Made by a program: the position numbers and the translations under genes. The notes beneath the pieces are model-generated. The model saw only the letters and a list, made by a program, of their open reading frames with translations, did not search any database and was not told where the DNA came from. From the NCBI GenBank assembly GCA_023419375.1, contig JAEZYD010000040.1, positions 1 through 58,904 of the forward strand: a stretch of DNA of 58,904 nucleotides. Reading direction: 5' to 3'. This stretch comes from Pseudomonadota bacterium (GTDB lineage Bacteria > Desulfobacterota > Desulfovibrionia > Desulfovibrionales > Desulfovibrionaceae). Below, piece after piece: positions 16,162 through 24,389 of this stretch (the first letter of the stretch is position 1; every line of letters starts with the position of its first letter).

Positions 16162-17522
16162 TATTTCCTTTTGAAACGGGCATCCCACTTGAGATTGGCC
16201 CCGCCAAGCTCTTTGCCCTTGCACTGGGTGGTGTTTTCCTGTCCGGTACATTCAACCTTTTGCGGAACATAGGTGCCGCCACGCGGGCAACGGGCCTGAC
16301 TGGAATCAAACTGCAACTGGTTGCCCTGAAAGCGCGCCGAGGCCGAACCACTGCACACCTGACCATTGCGCTCGCGCACAAGGCGGCGGCCCTTGCCGCT
16401 CTTGTCAAAGCAGTATTCTGCAATGATCGGCTCGTTGGAGGGGTGCGAATACAGGCCGGTTTCGCTTGTCCAGCAGCCCTCAAGGAAGCTCAGGTCGTTC
16501 TTTTTGGCCGCGTCTTCAGGAATGGCAAGATTGTCATTTTTCTTGGGCGCAGGCTTGGGCGGCTCCTGCGGTTTGGGTTCTTCCTTGGGCAGGGGCTTGG
16601 GTTCCTGTTTGGGTTCAGGCTTCGGCTTGGGCTTGGGAGCTTCCGCCACCTTGGGCGGCTCCACAGGCGTTTCGCCAAGGAAGGGTTCCACCACTTCCGG
16701 GTCGGGCTTGGGTTCTTCCTTCTTTTCCTCAACCTTGGGGGGCGTTGGCGTTACCGGCGGTGCAACAGGCTTGCACAGGGCCGCACGCTCCTGCAACTGA
16801 CGCCACAGGAGGGCCAGCTGATCTTCATTGGCGGCGGCTTTCTGTTTTTCGGCCTCCAGAGCGCTGCGGTCAACGGGCATGCAGCCCGAAGGCAGGGGAG
16901 AAGGCAAAAGCCCCAGCGCTGCGCCCAAAAGCCAGAGCAGAAGCAGCAAGAGCAGGAGCGGCAGCAGCCACGGCAGGCACCCGCTGCGCGGGGGAACAGC
17001 CACGGGAACAGCGGCTACAGGCGCGGGCGGCGGGGGAGGCGGCAGCACACCGCCAAGCCGGGTGAGGTCCTGCGGTTGCGCGCCAACGCTGCCGGGGGCA
17101 AAGCCCCAGTTAATGAGCACAGGGCGGCCATCCACAGACCAGATGTCTTCGTCAGCCGGGTGTTGCAGGGCAAGCCGCAGCAGCTGGCCCGAAAGGGCCT
17201 GCCGGGCCTGCGCGTCTGCCGTGAGGTTGCTGGACAATCCGGCAATATCAGAGGCCAGCGTGCCCGCACGGGCGCGCAGAGCCTGCGCATCCTGCTCCGA
17301 AAGTTCCGCAAGCGGAACCGCCGGGCCGTTGCCTTCGGCATACCAGTCAACGCTGTTGCCCTCGGCATTATGCTGCGGTTCGGCAAGCAGGGCGGCATGA
17401 TCCGGCCCGAGCTTTTGCAGCAGGATGGATTTCAACTGTTCATAGCAGTCGGTGGCAAAGATGCCCTGGCTGGCAAGCGCGCGCATCTGACCGCGCAAAC
17501 TGACCGCAATGCGGGTACTCAT
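16161..17522 (-). CDS. srfA: SrfA-family single-pass membrane protein with Lys/Pro/Glu linker and Cys-rich C-terminal domain
   Basis: 453 residues; ATGA overlap with the protease gene, whose end supplies GGAGG 6 bases upstream. The N-terminal 150 residues resemble the SrfA family (QHNAEGNSVDWYAEGN, cf. the NENGERIDWY pattern). A very hydrophobic helix spans 182-206 (PWLLPLLLLLLLLWLLGAAL). A coiled-coil-like stretch follows at 217-250, then a K/P/E-rich rod at 251-330. The C-terminal domain (345-453) is beta-rich with six cysteines (C350, C371, C390, C412, C425, C434), consistent with disulfides in the periplasm. The linker length would let it span much of the periplasm. Confidence 0.72.
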   Translation of the reverse strand: MSTRIAVSLRGQMRALASQGIFATDCYEQLKSILLQKLGPDHAALLAEPQHNAEGNSVDWYAEGNGPAVPLAELSEQDAQALRARAGTLASDIAGLSSNLTADAQARQALSGQLLRLALQHPADEDIWSVDGRPVLINWGFAPGSVGAQPQDLTRLGGVLPPPPPPAPVAAVPVAVPPRSGCLPWLLPLLLLLLLLWLLGAALGLLPSPLPSGCMPVDRSALEAEKQKAAANEDQLALLWRQLQERAALCKPVAPPVTPTPPKVEEKKEEPKPDPEVVEPFLGETPVEPPKVAEAPKPKPKPEPKQEPKPLPKEEPKPQEPPKPAPKKNDNLAIPEDAAKKNDLSFLEGCWTSETGLYSHPSNEPIIAEYCFDKSGKGRRLVRERNGQVCSGSASARFQGNQLQFDSSQARCPRGGTYVPQKVECTGQENTTQCKGKELGGANLKWDARFKRK

Positions 17523-18655
17523 GGCTTGCCTCCGGCGGATTCACTGCTCTGGGCCATGGTGACGGGAACGCCCGCCGAACGCAGAAACGCTGCCAGGCTC
17601 GTGCTGACAATGGCCAGGCTGGATTGTCTGTAGGAGGCATCGTCCAGTTTGATAAAGGTGTTGATGCCCACAACATCGCCCTTGTCGTTGACAAGCGGCC
17701 CGCCGCTGTTGCCCTGCGAAACTGTGGCCGTGTGCACAATAAGCGGCGGCTTGCGCTCAAGAATAACGCTCACAACGCCCTCGGTGTACACCACTTCGGG
17801 AGCGGCGGCTTCGTCGCCCTTGAGCAGGGCCGCAAATTTTGGATCGTCAGTGGTGACGGCGCCGGGGAAGCCCCAGGCGCTCACGCGTTCGGTGCGGCTG
17901 ACGCCCGGCGCAAGCTTGAGCGGCACAACGCCAGAAGCGCCGTTAACGCCAAGCACGGCAAAATCCTGCCCATTATCATGAGTTACCTGACGCACCGTTG
18001 CCTCATAAGGTCTGCCTAGGGCTTTGTTTACAATGACAGCCTGCGCGGCGTTACCCACCACATGGGCATTGGTGACCACGTAGCCAGGGGCCACAAAAAA
18101 GCCGGAACCCATGGAAAGGCCCTCTTCCCGCATGGCAAGCACAAGCACTGTGCCCTGTTCCATCAGCTCGGAAACATTTTTGGGCGTCTGCTGCTGCATG
18201 GGCGTGGGCGGCACCTGCGTTTTGGCGTCCGCCGTGGGCGGCAGGGTGGCTGCATCCGCTCTTGCAGAATTGGGATTCGCAGCGCCAGAGCCTGAACCCA
18301 AAGGAGGCCACATGACTCCCGCAGGCGGGGTGATGAGGCCAAGCCCCTGCTTTACTTCGCAAGGCTCCTTGGCAAGCAGGGCGCGCAATTGCTGCATGAA
18401 TGTTTCAAGCGCCGTATTGTGCTCGCGCCACTGTTCTGTCTGCGCGGCAACAGCAGCCTTGGAAGCCTCGGCCTGCTGCCATTCTTTCCAGAACAGCCAT
18501 GCGGCCAGCAGCAAAAGCCCCAGAAACAGCAGCACGCCCCAGAAAAGAGGGCGGCGATACCAGGGCAGGGCAACCACGGCAGCGGGAACGGCCCCTTCGG
18601 CAGGAGCGGCGCTTGGCGGTGTTTCAGGCGGTACGGGGTGTTGGCTTTCGTTCAT
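17519..18655 (-). CDS. Membrane-anchored trypsin-like (S1C/HtrA-type) serine protease
   Basis: 378 residues, GGAG 6 bases before the ATG. A Pro/Ala-rich cytoplasmic tail is followed by a membrane helix at 36-56 (PLFWGVLLFLGLLLLAAWLFW) and a helical stalk (57-100). The protease domain spans about 165-360 with triad H198 (VTNAHVVG), D231 (GQDFAVL) and S317 (SQGNSGGP). There is no PDZ domain after the catalytic core, unlike DegP/DegS. The catalytic domain is expected in the periplasm. It is the first gene of the tight srf string and overlaps srfA by 4 bases, so it probably processes or senses a partner of that system. Confidence 0.85.
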   Translation of the reverse strand: MNESQHPVPPETPPSAAPAEGAVPAAVVALPWYRRPLFWGVLLFLGLLLLAAWLFWKEWQQAEASKAAVAAQTEQWREHNTALETFMQQLRALLAKEPCEVKQGLGLITPPAGVMWPPLGSGSGAANPNSARADAATLPPTADAKTQVPPTPMQQQTPKNVSELMEQGTVLVLAMREEGLSMGSGFFVAPGYVVTNAHVVGNAAQAVIVNKALGRPYEATVRQVTHDNGQDFAVLGVNGASGVVPLKLAPGVSRTERVSAWGFPGAVTTDDPKFAALLKGDEAAAPEVVYTEGVVSVILERKPPLIVHTATVSQGNSGGPLVNDKGDVVGINTFIKLDDASYRQSSLAIVSTSLAAFLRSAGVPVTMAQSSESAGGKP

Positions 18656-18686
18656 CTATGGCTCCGCGCGGTATATGCGGCGCAGT

Positions 18687-18727
18687 AAAAAGCCGCGCAA
18701 CCGCCATAAAGATAGCGGCTGCGCGGC
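18687..18727 (-). terminator. Intrinsic terminator after the lipoprotein gene
   Basis: GCCGCGCA pairs with TGCGCGGC, and CCGC with GCGG in the inner stem after a one-base mismatch. On the minus strand five T follow the stem. It stands between the lipoprotein stop (18735) and the protease start (18655). Confidence 0.75.
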
Positions 18728-18734
18728 AGCAAAG

Positions 18735-19592
18735 TTATCCCAGCAGGTTATTGACGGTTTCTTCGTAGCTGGACATGCGCGCGTTCACATCGCGGCGCGT
18801 GGTTTCAAGATCTTCGCGCGAAGATTTCCATTCCGAGGCCTGCGCGGCAACGTTGTTCTGCTCCGGCGTGCGCGAAGCGCTGGCCGCAGGAGTGCTCTTG
18901 GGCTGCGCGGCTGCGCCCTTTTTGAACTTGGTAGCGCCAGAACTGGAAGACGAAGCCGCAGGAGTGCTCTTGGGCTGCGCCGAAGTGTAAGGTTCGGCCA
19001 GAGCCTGTTGGTATTCGCCGTCCTTCTTGGCCATGGTGGTGGCTGTGTCATTCAGGATAAACGAAGTTTCTTCAAGGCCGCTGCGGATTTCATTATACCT
19101 GTCCTGAAATTCCATGCGGGTGATCTGCCCGGCCTTGAACTGCCCGGCGGCAAGCTTGAACTGTTCGTCATAGCACTTGGCAGCAACCTTGGCGGCTGCG
19201 GTGGAGCGGTTCATGCTGGCAGCCTCGCTGCCAAGCTGCTGGCTGTACTGGTGCAGATAGGCGGCGTCGCGATCCTGCGATTTGGACTTGCCGTAGATGT
19301 TGCCCGCCACAGCGCCCGCTGCGCCGCCGGCAACAGCACCTGCAACAGCGCCGCTGGCCTTGCCCGTGGCAAGACCGCCAATAAGCGCGCCAAGCAGAGC
19401 GCCGCCAACAGCGCCAGCGGCAGTGCTTTTACCCGTGCTGTTTTCGTCCTGCCGCAACTGGTTAACAGGCTGATAGCACTGCGGATAATAATTGACCTTG
19501 GTTTTCTGGTCGCCATATTTGCTGGTGCAGCCCGAGATCAACAATCCTGCAGCAAGAAAAAGGCACAAGGGTATGCTGGCAAGCCTTTGCAT
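18735..19592 (-). CDS. Glycine-zipper lipoprotein
   Basis: 285 residues from the ATG at 19592 with GAGGAG upstream; the longer frame has no such signal. It begins with a lipoprotein signal peptide and lipobox ISGC (cysteine 22). Residues about 55-97 are a glycine zipper (GAVGGALLGALIGGLATG and GAVAGAVAGGAAGAVAG), a motif that packs helices in membranes. Residues 100-205 are helical. The tail holds two copies of AQPKSTPAAS and ends in a short coiled coil. Likely anchored in the outer or inner membrane. A terminator separates it from the srf genes, but it is their immediate upstream neighbour on the same strand and may belong to the same envelope assembly. Specific function unknown. Confidence 0.7.
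   Translation of the reverse strand: MQRLASIPLCLFLAAGLLISGCTSKYGDQKTKVNYYPQCYQPVNQLRQDENSTGKSTAAGAVGGALLGALIGGLATGKASGAVAGAVAGGAAGAVAGNIYGKSKSQDRDAAYLHQYSQQLGSEAASMNRSTAAAKVAAKCYDEQFKLAAGQFKAGQITRMEFQDRYNEIRSGLEETSFILNDTATTMAKKDGEYQQALAEPYTSAQPKSTPAASSSSSGATKFKKGAAAQPKSTPAASASRTPEQNNVAAQASEWKSSREDLETTRRDVNARMSSYEETVNNLLG
18883..18980. repeat. Pair of identical 26-bp direct repeats inside the lipoprotein gene
   Basis: Identical 26-base copies lie at 18883-18908 and 18955-18980, 72 bases apart (exactly 24 codons). They encode the repeated AQPKSTPAA segment of the lipoprotein tail. The in-frame spacing suggests a recent tandem duplication that can expand or contract without frameshift. Confidence 0.85.
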
Positions 19593-19926
19593 AAAAACCG
19601 TCTCCTCAATAAGGGTTGAGTCCACGAGCGCCACGGCATGTCTGCCCAGAGCTCCCGGCAATCCGCGCAGAATACTGGAGCGGATAGAACTGTTCACTCG
19701 CGATAATGTACCCTGAACGTTTTGAATTTACTTCAAAGCGCTGCGGCTCGGCAAGCCTTATTGCCCTGCCGGAGCATTAAGCATGCACAAGATTGTCACG
19801 CAAACGCGGATCCGGGCGCGGAGCGTTTATGTTTCCCATTGCTGCGCACACCAGCCGGGCAACAAAAGATGCAAAAAAGCCGCCGATCTTTACGACCGAC
19901 GGCTCAATTATGTGGTGCAAAAAGCT
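19593..19926. other. 334-base gap without a gene
   Basis: No convincing coding region on either strand. It holds the tetR terminator (19873-19903) and must hold the promoter of the lipoprotein gene on the minus strand. AT-rich sequence around 19700-19735 is the best place for it, but no well-spaced -35/-10 pair stands out. Confidence 0.5.
19873..19903 (-). terminator. Intrinsic terminator of the tetR-family gene
   Basis: A GCCG/CGGC stem with one internal mismatch and a second CG/CG step. On the minus strand it is followed by six T. It begins 24 bases after the regulator stop. Confidence 0.7.
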
Positions 19927-20532
19927 CTATGCCTTGATGGAGCGGGAAATGAACTCAAGAACATCTTCGTACAGCGTAGGCATCGCATAAGGGGTCAGCA
20001 CTCGGGTACGGTTGGAACCGACCATAAGGGAAATAATCACCTGGGCGGTGCTTTTGCTGTCGACCTTAACAATGCTGCCGTCTTCCACGCCCTTGGCGAT
20101 AACACGCTCAAGCTCGTTGTGTACCTGCGAAAACATGGAATCCATAATATCGCGGTCGGTCTTGGTTTTCATGTCGCTGTAAGGTGAACAACGCACAAGC
20201 ACCAGCCAGTTGGAATCCTTGTCGATTGAAAAATCAAGGTATGCCCTGCAAAAACGCATGACGCCATCGTAACCACAGGTGGCTTCGGCGGTGGCTGCGC
20301 GCAGCCTTACGAGAAAGCGTTCCAGAACATCAAGCCCAGAGGCAAGAAACAGTTTTTCCTTGTTGCCATAGTGGTGGGTCAGCAACCCGAGGGCAACACC
20401 AGCTTTGTCGGATATTTTTTTGAATGTGGTTTCCACATACCCGCATTCGCCAAAAAGTTCTTTGGCGGCCTGAAGCAACGCTTCTTTCTTGTTTTTGTTC
20501 ATCACGGCTTTTGCTGGGTTAGAGTGAGGCAT
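19927..20532 (-). CDS. TetR/AcrR-family transcriptional regulator
   Basis: 201 residues from the ATG at 20532, chosen because AAGGA lies 8 bases upstream; an internal ATG at 20502 is an alternative. The N-terminal TetR_N domain is clear: ALLQAAKELFGECGYVETTF, then the helix-turn-helix ISDKAGVALGLLTHHYGNKEKLF at about 40-62. The C-terminal ligand-binding half (75-195) is divergent, as usual, and the ligand cannot be predicted. No efflux pump or metabolic target is adjacent. A sigma-70-like promoter lies just upstream, with a TTGAC/GTCAA inverted pair around it that might serve autoregulation. Confidence 0.85.
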   Translation of the reverse strand: MPHSNPAKAVMNKNKKEALLQAAKELFGECGYVETTFKKISDKAGVALGLLTHHYGNKEKLFLASGLDVLERFLVRLRAATAEATCGYDGVMRFCRAYLDFSIDKDSNWLVLVRCSPYSDMKTKTDRDIMDSMFSQVHNELERVIAKGVEDGSIVKVDSKSTAQVIISLMVGSNRTRVLTPYAMPTLYEDVLEFISRSIKA

Positions 20533-20554
20533 AAGGTTTTTCCTTGCGTTGACC

Positions 20555-20582
20555 CCATTACACATAAAACCCGTAAAGTCAA
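20555..20582 (-). promoter_or_regulatory. Sigma-70-type promoter of the tetR-family gene
   Basis: On the minus strand TTGACT (20582-20577) is followed by 16 bases and TAATGG (20560-20555), with TGTG just before the -10 as an extended element. It sits 22 bases before the chosen start codon. TTGAC and GTCAA form an inverted pair across the element. Confidence 0.55.
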
Positions 20583-20772
20583 GGTATGCGTGAGGTTATT
20601 GCTTGTTCTCGTGAGCTGGCCGACGATAAACTGTTTGCCTGCTCAACACGGATTTATGTAAAAAACCGCGCCACACTGTGCCGTCACGGCAAGCTTGCGC
20701 CGCCTTTTGGCAAGTATTTCAATGTGAAAATACTTCAGGGGATATTATGCCACCGCCACGGGCAGCCCGGTA

Positions 20773-23205
20773 TTATCCCTCTTTGGACTTTCTGGTACGA
20801 CGAAAGGCATTCTGCGCGTAATCGCCCAGACGCTCCAGCCTGCGGTCAACCATGTCGTACAGGCTGTTTTTCGTAAATCCACCCTGTTTCAGTCTGCGAC
20901 CGATTGAAAGACCAGTCAAGAGGGCAAGGGCCTCTTCTATGCGCCGCACAGGATAAATGGCGAACTGGCCTTTTTCTACAGCCTCAATAACATTGGGCGC
21001 GAGCATGAGGTGATCCACGTTGTCAAAGGGCATGATAACCCCTTGCGTGCCCGTGAGCCCCTGGCTGGCGCAAACATTATAAAAACCCTCAATCTTGCGG
21101 GTAACGCCGCCCACGGCCATGATCTGCCCCGTCTGGCTCACAGCCCCGGTAAAGGCCAGGTCAAGACGCACCGGCACGTCGGCAAGGGCCGAGAGCAGGG
21201 CGGCAAGTTCCGCGCCAGAGGCGCTGTCGCCCTCGATACCAGCGTAGCTCTGCTCAAAATAGAGCGAGCCGGAGAGCACCAGGGGTTTTTTGCGCGCAAA
21301 AAGATCCGTGAGGTAGCTCTTCAGGATCATCATGGCCTTGGTGTGGATGGGGCCACCGAGTTCCGCCTCGCGTTCAAGGTCGATGATGCCCTCATGCCCC
21401 ACGCCCACAGTACATGAGATGCGGTGCGGCAGACCAAATTCAAAGTCGCCGTGCCACGTGACGGAAAGACCGTTAACCTGACCAATGGCCTGACCCGAGG
21501 TCTGCACCTTGATCATGTTGCGGTCGTATTCTTCCATATAGATTTCTTCCACCAGGTTGGCCCGGTAGATGCGCGCCGCGTGGGCTTCTTCCAGCACAGG
21601 CGCGGTGACCACATCCTGCTTGCGCATGCGGGCCAGGGCCGAAGCCTCGATCATAAGCTCGCGCAGTTCGGGGAAGCGCAGCGAAAGGCGGCGCTGGTCT
21701 TCGCAGATGTGCGACCCGAGATCGATGAGCCACGCCAGAGCCGTGCGGTCAAAACAGGGAAGCTCCGTTTCCTTGATGATGGTGGCAATGTGCCCGAGGT
21801 AGGCGCGCACATTGGCGGCATTGCGCTCTGTGGTATCGGCCATGTGGGCCTTGATGCGGAAGAGCTTGGAGAACCTGTCGTCATTGACAAGCAGACCCTC
21901 GTACAGTTCTTCATCGCCGATCAGCACCACCTTGAGGTTCAGGGGCAGCGGCTCGGGATTGATGCCCTTGGTGCGGATGGGCGTATCCGGGCCTTCGCCG
22001 GAATCTTCAATGCGAACCATGTTGGAGCGCAGTGCGCGCAACAGGCCTTCCCAGGCATTGGGATGCTGCAGAAGATCCTCAATGTGCAGCACCAGAAAAC
22101 CACCGTTGGCCTTGTGGATGCTGCCCGCGCGGATAAGGGTGAAATCCGTGACCAGCGCGCCCATTTCAGATTCGCGCTCCACACAGCCGAGCAGATTCAC
22201 GGCGGTGGGGTGGTCTTCCACTATGATGGGAGCGCCATCAAGCTCGCTGTTGTCCACCAGCAGGTTGACTTCGTAACGGTAGAGCACAGCCTCCACCGGC
22301 GCTCCGTGCGGGTCGCCCAGGGGGCCGCCGTCCCTTTGCAGAAAGGCATCGGTATTTTTAAGGATGTCTTCGCGCAGGGCCGTAAAGTAGGCATCCAGCC
22401 CCTTGACCGGGCAGGCCTTGAGCATGCGCTGTTCAATGGGGTTGAAGAAGGTGGTCAGCACCTGGGTCATGGCTTCGCGTTCCAGGCCGCGCTCATCGTC
22501 CTGAAAGCTTTCTTCCGCCTTGTTCAGCTGCCGCATGTAGCCCGACATGGCCTGCACGAGGTTGTCGCCACGGCTTTTGAGGCTGAGTCGCAGGGTTGTG
22601 TCCAGCCTGTCGAACTCTTCCTCGCTCAGGCGCTTGCCTTCCACCAGCGGATACAGGGTCAGACCGCCGCTTTCGTCCATATCAAGGTTGAATCCCTTGT
22701 CTACGGCAACGGAATTCATCTTGCGCAGCAGGCCCATGCGGGCATTCTGGAAGTTGTCCACAATCTTGGCGCGGCGCTTCACGTAGGTGCTGGCCTCAAA
22801 ACGGCGGGGCAGCTCCTCGCGGATATGCTCGATCAGTTCCTTAAGGTGCTGCTTTAACTTTTTGCCCATGCCTGTGGGCAGGGCAAAAAGGCAGGGCCGG
22901 TCAGGATCGGCAAAATTATGCACGTATACCAGATCGGCAGGCGTCTGGGCTTTTTTGGCCTGAGGGCCAAGGTAGCTCAGCAGCATGTGGCTGCGGCCAA
23001 GATCGGCCTCGCCAGACAGGTAGACGTTGTAACCCTGATTCTTGATTTGCAGGGCAAGGTCCAGCGCCTGCATGGCGCGGGGCTGGAATGGATTCTGGCG
23101 TCCGTTGCGCGGCAGCGGAATATCCTTGCTCGTTTCCCAGGGAATACGGGCAGGATCTAAGGTGGCGTGCAGGCGTGACGCGGGCAGGGGAGCGATAGTT
23201 GGCAT
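20773..23205 (-). CDS. Lon-like ATP-dependent protease (COG1067/LonB-like, S16)
   Basis: 810 residues. The N-terminal part is the AAA_32-type ATPase region. Its P-loop is GEADLGRS (65-72), where the usual Lys is Arg71; an Arg there is known in this Lon-related family. The C-terminal S16 protease domain carries the Ser-Lys dyad: S661 in EGDSASGAE and K704 in GGVTRKIEGF, 43 residues apart as expected. No membrane helix, so it is a soluble cytoplasmic protease, unlike archaeal LonB. It begins 9 bases after hemC. The link to hemC may be only operonic; no substrate can be inferred. Confidence 0.85.
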   Translation of the reverse strand: MPTIAPLPASRLHATLDPARIPWETSKDIPLPRNGRQNPFQPRAMQALDLALQIKNQGYNVYLSGEADLGRSHMLLSYLGPQAKKAQTPADLVYVHNFADPDRPCLFALPTGMGKKLKQHLKELIEHIREELPRRFEASTYVKRRAKIVDNFQNARMGLLRKMNSVAVDKGFNLDMDESGGLTLYPLVEGKRLSEEEFDRLDTTLRLSLKSRGDNLVQAMSGYMRQLNKAEESFQDDERGLEREAMTQVLTTFFNPIEQRMLKACPVKGLDAYFTALREDILKNTDAFLQRDGGPLGDPHGAPVEAVLYRYEVNLLVDNSELDGAPIIVEDHPTAVNLLGCVERESEMGALVTDFTLIRAGSIHKANGGFLVLHIEDLLQHPNAWEGLLRALRSNMVRIEDSGEGPDTPIRTKGINPEPLPLNLKVVLIGDEELYEGLLVNDDRFSKLFRIKAHMADTTERNAANVRAYLGHIATIIKETELPCFDRTALAWLIDLGSHICEDQRRLSLRFPELRELMIEASALARMRKQDVVTAPVLEEAHAARIYRANLVEEIYMEEYDRNMIKVQTSGQAIGQVNGLSVTWHGDFEFGLPHRISCTVGVGHEGIIDLEREAELGGPIHTKAMMILKSYLTDLFARKKPLVLSGSLYFEQSYAGIEGDSASGAELAALLSALADVPVRLDLAFTGAVSQTGQIMAVGGVTRKIEGFYNVCASQGLTGTQGVIMPFDNVDHLMLAPNVIEAVEKGQFAIYPVRRIEEALALLTGLSIGRRLKQGGFTKNSLYDMVDRRLERLGDYAQNAFRRTRKSKEG

Positions 23206-23214
23206 AGGAAATCG

Positions 23215-24144
23215 TTATTGTTGGTAAAGTTTTTCCAGAATGGCGCGGCCGCCTCTGGCAAGAAGTGTTTCTGCAAGCTCAAGCCCCACCTGACGGGCCT
23301 TGGAGGTGTGGCCCCGCTGCGCTTCGCGCAGAATCAGGCTGCCATCAACCTCTGCCACCAGGCCTTCGAGTACGAAGGTCTCGTCATTTTCAAGGCGGGC
23401 ATGCCCGGCAATGGGCACCTGACACCCGCCCTCAAGCCCGGCAAGAAAGCCCCGTTCGGCTTCTACGCACACACGGGTGGGGGTGTCTTCGATCTCTGCA
23501 AGCAGGGCAAACAGATCGTAATCGTCTTCACGGCATTCAATGCCGATGGCGCCCTGGCCCACGGCGGGCAGAAATGTCTGCGGATCAAGGGCGTGCATGT
23601 AGGGCGCGCTCAAGCCAAGGCGGTTCATGCCTGCGGATGCAAGAATAATGGCATCGTACACGCCTTCGCGCAGTTTGCGCAGGCGCGTGTCCACATTGCC
23701 GCGCAGGCTTTCAATGCGCAGATCGGGGCGCAGGGCCAGCAACTGGGCCTGACGCCGCAGGCTGCTTGTGCCAACGCATGCGCCCTGGGGCAGGGCCGCA
23801 AGATCGGCGTATTTGCACGAAAGCATGCAGTCTGTAGGCGCTTCGCGCTTGGGAATGCAGCCCAGTATGAGCCCGTCGGGCAACTCCATGGGCACGTCCT
23901 TGATGCTGTGCACGGCAAGGTCGGCCCGGTTATCAAGCAGGGCTTCTTCAATTTCTTTTACAAAAAGGCCCTTGCCGCCCACCTGGGCCAGGGGAACATC
24001 CTGAATGATGTCGCCCTTTGTCTTGATGATGACAAGGTCAACGGCCAGTTCCGGATCAAGCGACAGCAAACGGCTTTTGACGTGTTCTGCCTGCCAGAGG
24101 GCCAACTGACTGCCACGGGTAGCGATAACTAAGGATTTACGCAT
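23215..24144 (-). CDS. hemC: Hydroxymethylbilane synthase (porphobilinogen deaminase)
   Basis: 309 residues. It joins four porphobilinogen molecules into hydroxymethylbilane for siroheme/heme synthesis in the cytoplasm. Family marks: IATRGSQLALWQA (7-19), KTKGDIIQD (41-49), VHSIKDVP (78-85), and EGGCQVPIAGHA, in which C241 carries the dipyrromethane cofactor. Normal length. Sits 9 bases after fmdB and 9 before the Lon-like gene. Sulfate reducers need large amounts of siroheme for sulfite reductase, which fits the suggested organism. Confidence 0.95.
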   Translation of the reverse strand: MRKSLVIATRGSQLALWQAEHVKSRLLSLDPELAVDLVIIKTKGDIIQDVPLAQVGGKGLFVKEIEEALLDNRADLAVHSIKDVPMELPDGLILGCIPKREAPTDCMLSCKYADLAALPQGACVGTSSLRRQAQLLALRPDLRIESLRGNVDTRLRKLREGVYDAIILASAGMNRLGLSAPYMHALDPQTFLPAVGQGAIGIECREDDYDLFALLAEIEDTPTRVCVEAERGFLAGLEGGCQVPIAGHARLENDETFVLEGLVAEVDGSLILREAQRGHTSKARQVGLELAETLLARGGRAILEKLYQQ

Positions 24145-24153
24145 GTCTGCCGC

Positions 24154-24387
24154 CTAATGTCCGCAACTTGCGCAGTTGCCGCCAGAACATCCGGCGCAGC
24201 CGCCGCCACCGCCGGTTGAAGCCGCGTAATCGCCGCCTTCGGCACCGTTTCTGCGCCGGGCGCAGCAGGACATGAGCTTCTGGGTATCATTGGAGCCGCA
24301 ATACGGGCAAGTGGGCGGGGTTTCGTCAAACACCAGTTCTTCAAAATCCCGACCGCATTTCTGGCAAGAATACTCGTAGATGGGCAT
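24154..24387 (-). CDS. FmdB-family zinc-ribbon protein with Gly/Cys-rich tail
   Basis: 77 residues from the ATG at 24387 with GAGG 7 bases upstream. The N-terminal zinc ribbon is MPIYEYSCQKCG followed by CPYCGS, the FmdB/CxxC_CxxC_SSSS pattern (putative regulatory protein family). The tail is unusually rich in Gly and Cys (CCARRR, then CAGCSGGNCASC), giving up to six more possible metal-binding thiols. Two bases after gmhA and 9 before hemC. Precise function unknown. Confidence 0.85.
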   Translation of the reverse strand: MPIYEYSCQKCGRDFEELVFDETPPTCPYCGSNDTQKLMSCCARRRNGAEGGDYAASTGGGGGCAGCSGGNCASCGH

Positions 24388-24389
24388 GG

